Assembly: GCA_905221605.1 (NCBI GenBank)
Contig: CAJNDS010002159.1
Location: forward strand, 124,001-188,000
DNA length: 64,000 bases
Origin: Symbiodinium natans
Taxonomy: Eukaryota > Sar > Dinophyceae > Suessiales > Symbiodiniaceae
Reading direction: 5' to 3'
Position 1 is the stretch's first letter. Below are more notes on the stretch, generated by a model, which was given only the letters and a program-made list of their open reading frames with translations, was not told where the DNA came from and searched no databases. The DNA itself is not shown here.

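Overview
The window looks like nuclear DNA of a dinoflagellate (Symbiodiniaceae-like) alveolate. Four things point there: GC-rich coding sequence; many introns whose best-fitting splice sites are GC-AG or GA-AG rather than GT-AG; degenerate CCCTAAA (TTTAGGG-type) telomere-like repeats inside an intron; and one extraordinarily long, Cys-rich, modular gene. There is no sign of bacterial gene organisation.

Almost the whole window is one gene on the minus strand, read from about 64000 down to 1 and open at both ends. It encodes about 142 tandem copies of a roughly 110-residue module with six conserved cysteines: T-C-x-S-G-x-x-C, then D-T-C-G, then G-G-x-Y-R-L-C-W-C, then C-x(4-6)-D-F-x-V-D-x-G-x-L, closed by a linker of the type L-x-G-P-x-P-L-x-Q-D-R. 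About 49 kb is coding, so this part alone gives roughly 16,000 residues. Neither the N-terminus nor the stop codon is inside the window. I do not recognise the module as a named family.

Layout in gene order. From 64000 to 50000 there are long exons with short introns. From 50000 to 41000 there is a cluster of tiny exons (24-73 nt) around a 2.1-kb intron and a 5.0-kb intron; the larger one is filled with telomere-like and duplicated repeats. From 41000 to 31000 there are medium exons, one carrying a thrombospondin-type-3-like calcium-binding cassette (about 37375-38120). From 30085 to about 13100 a single uninterrupted 17-kb exon encodes 49 modules, one of them holding a discoidin-like insert. 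From 13100 to 11150 the gene is irregular and some exon borders are unresolved. From 11150 to 1 there are four more long exons; the last junction lies inside a second discoidin-like insert.

The protein is probably secreted or on the cell surface: it has paired cysteines, frequent N-x-S/T sequons in its variable loops, and inserted domains typical of extracellular proteins. That localisation is inference, because the N-terminus is outside the window. Seven of the eight modules that lose the last Cys of L-C-W-C also lose the sixth Cys, which predicts a disulfide between them. I found no convincing gene on the plus strand, and no RNA gene, CRISPR array or complete mobile element.
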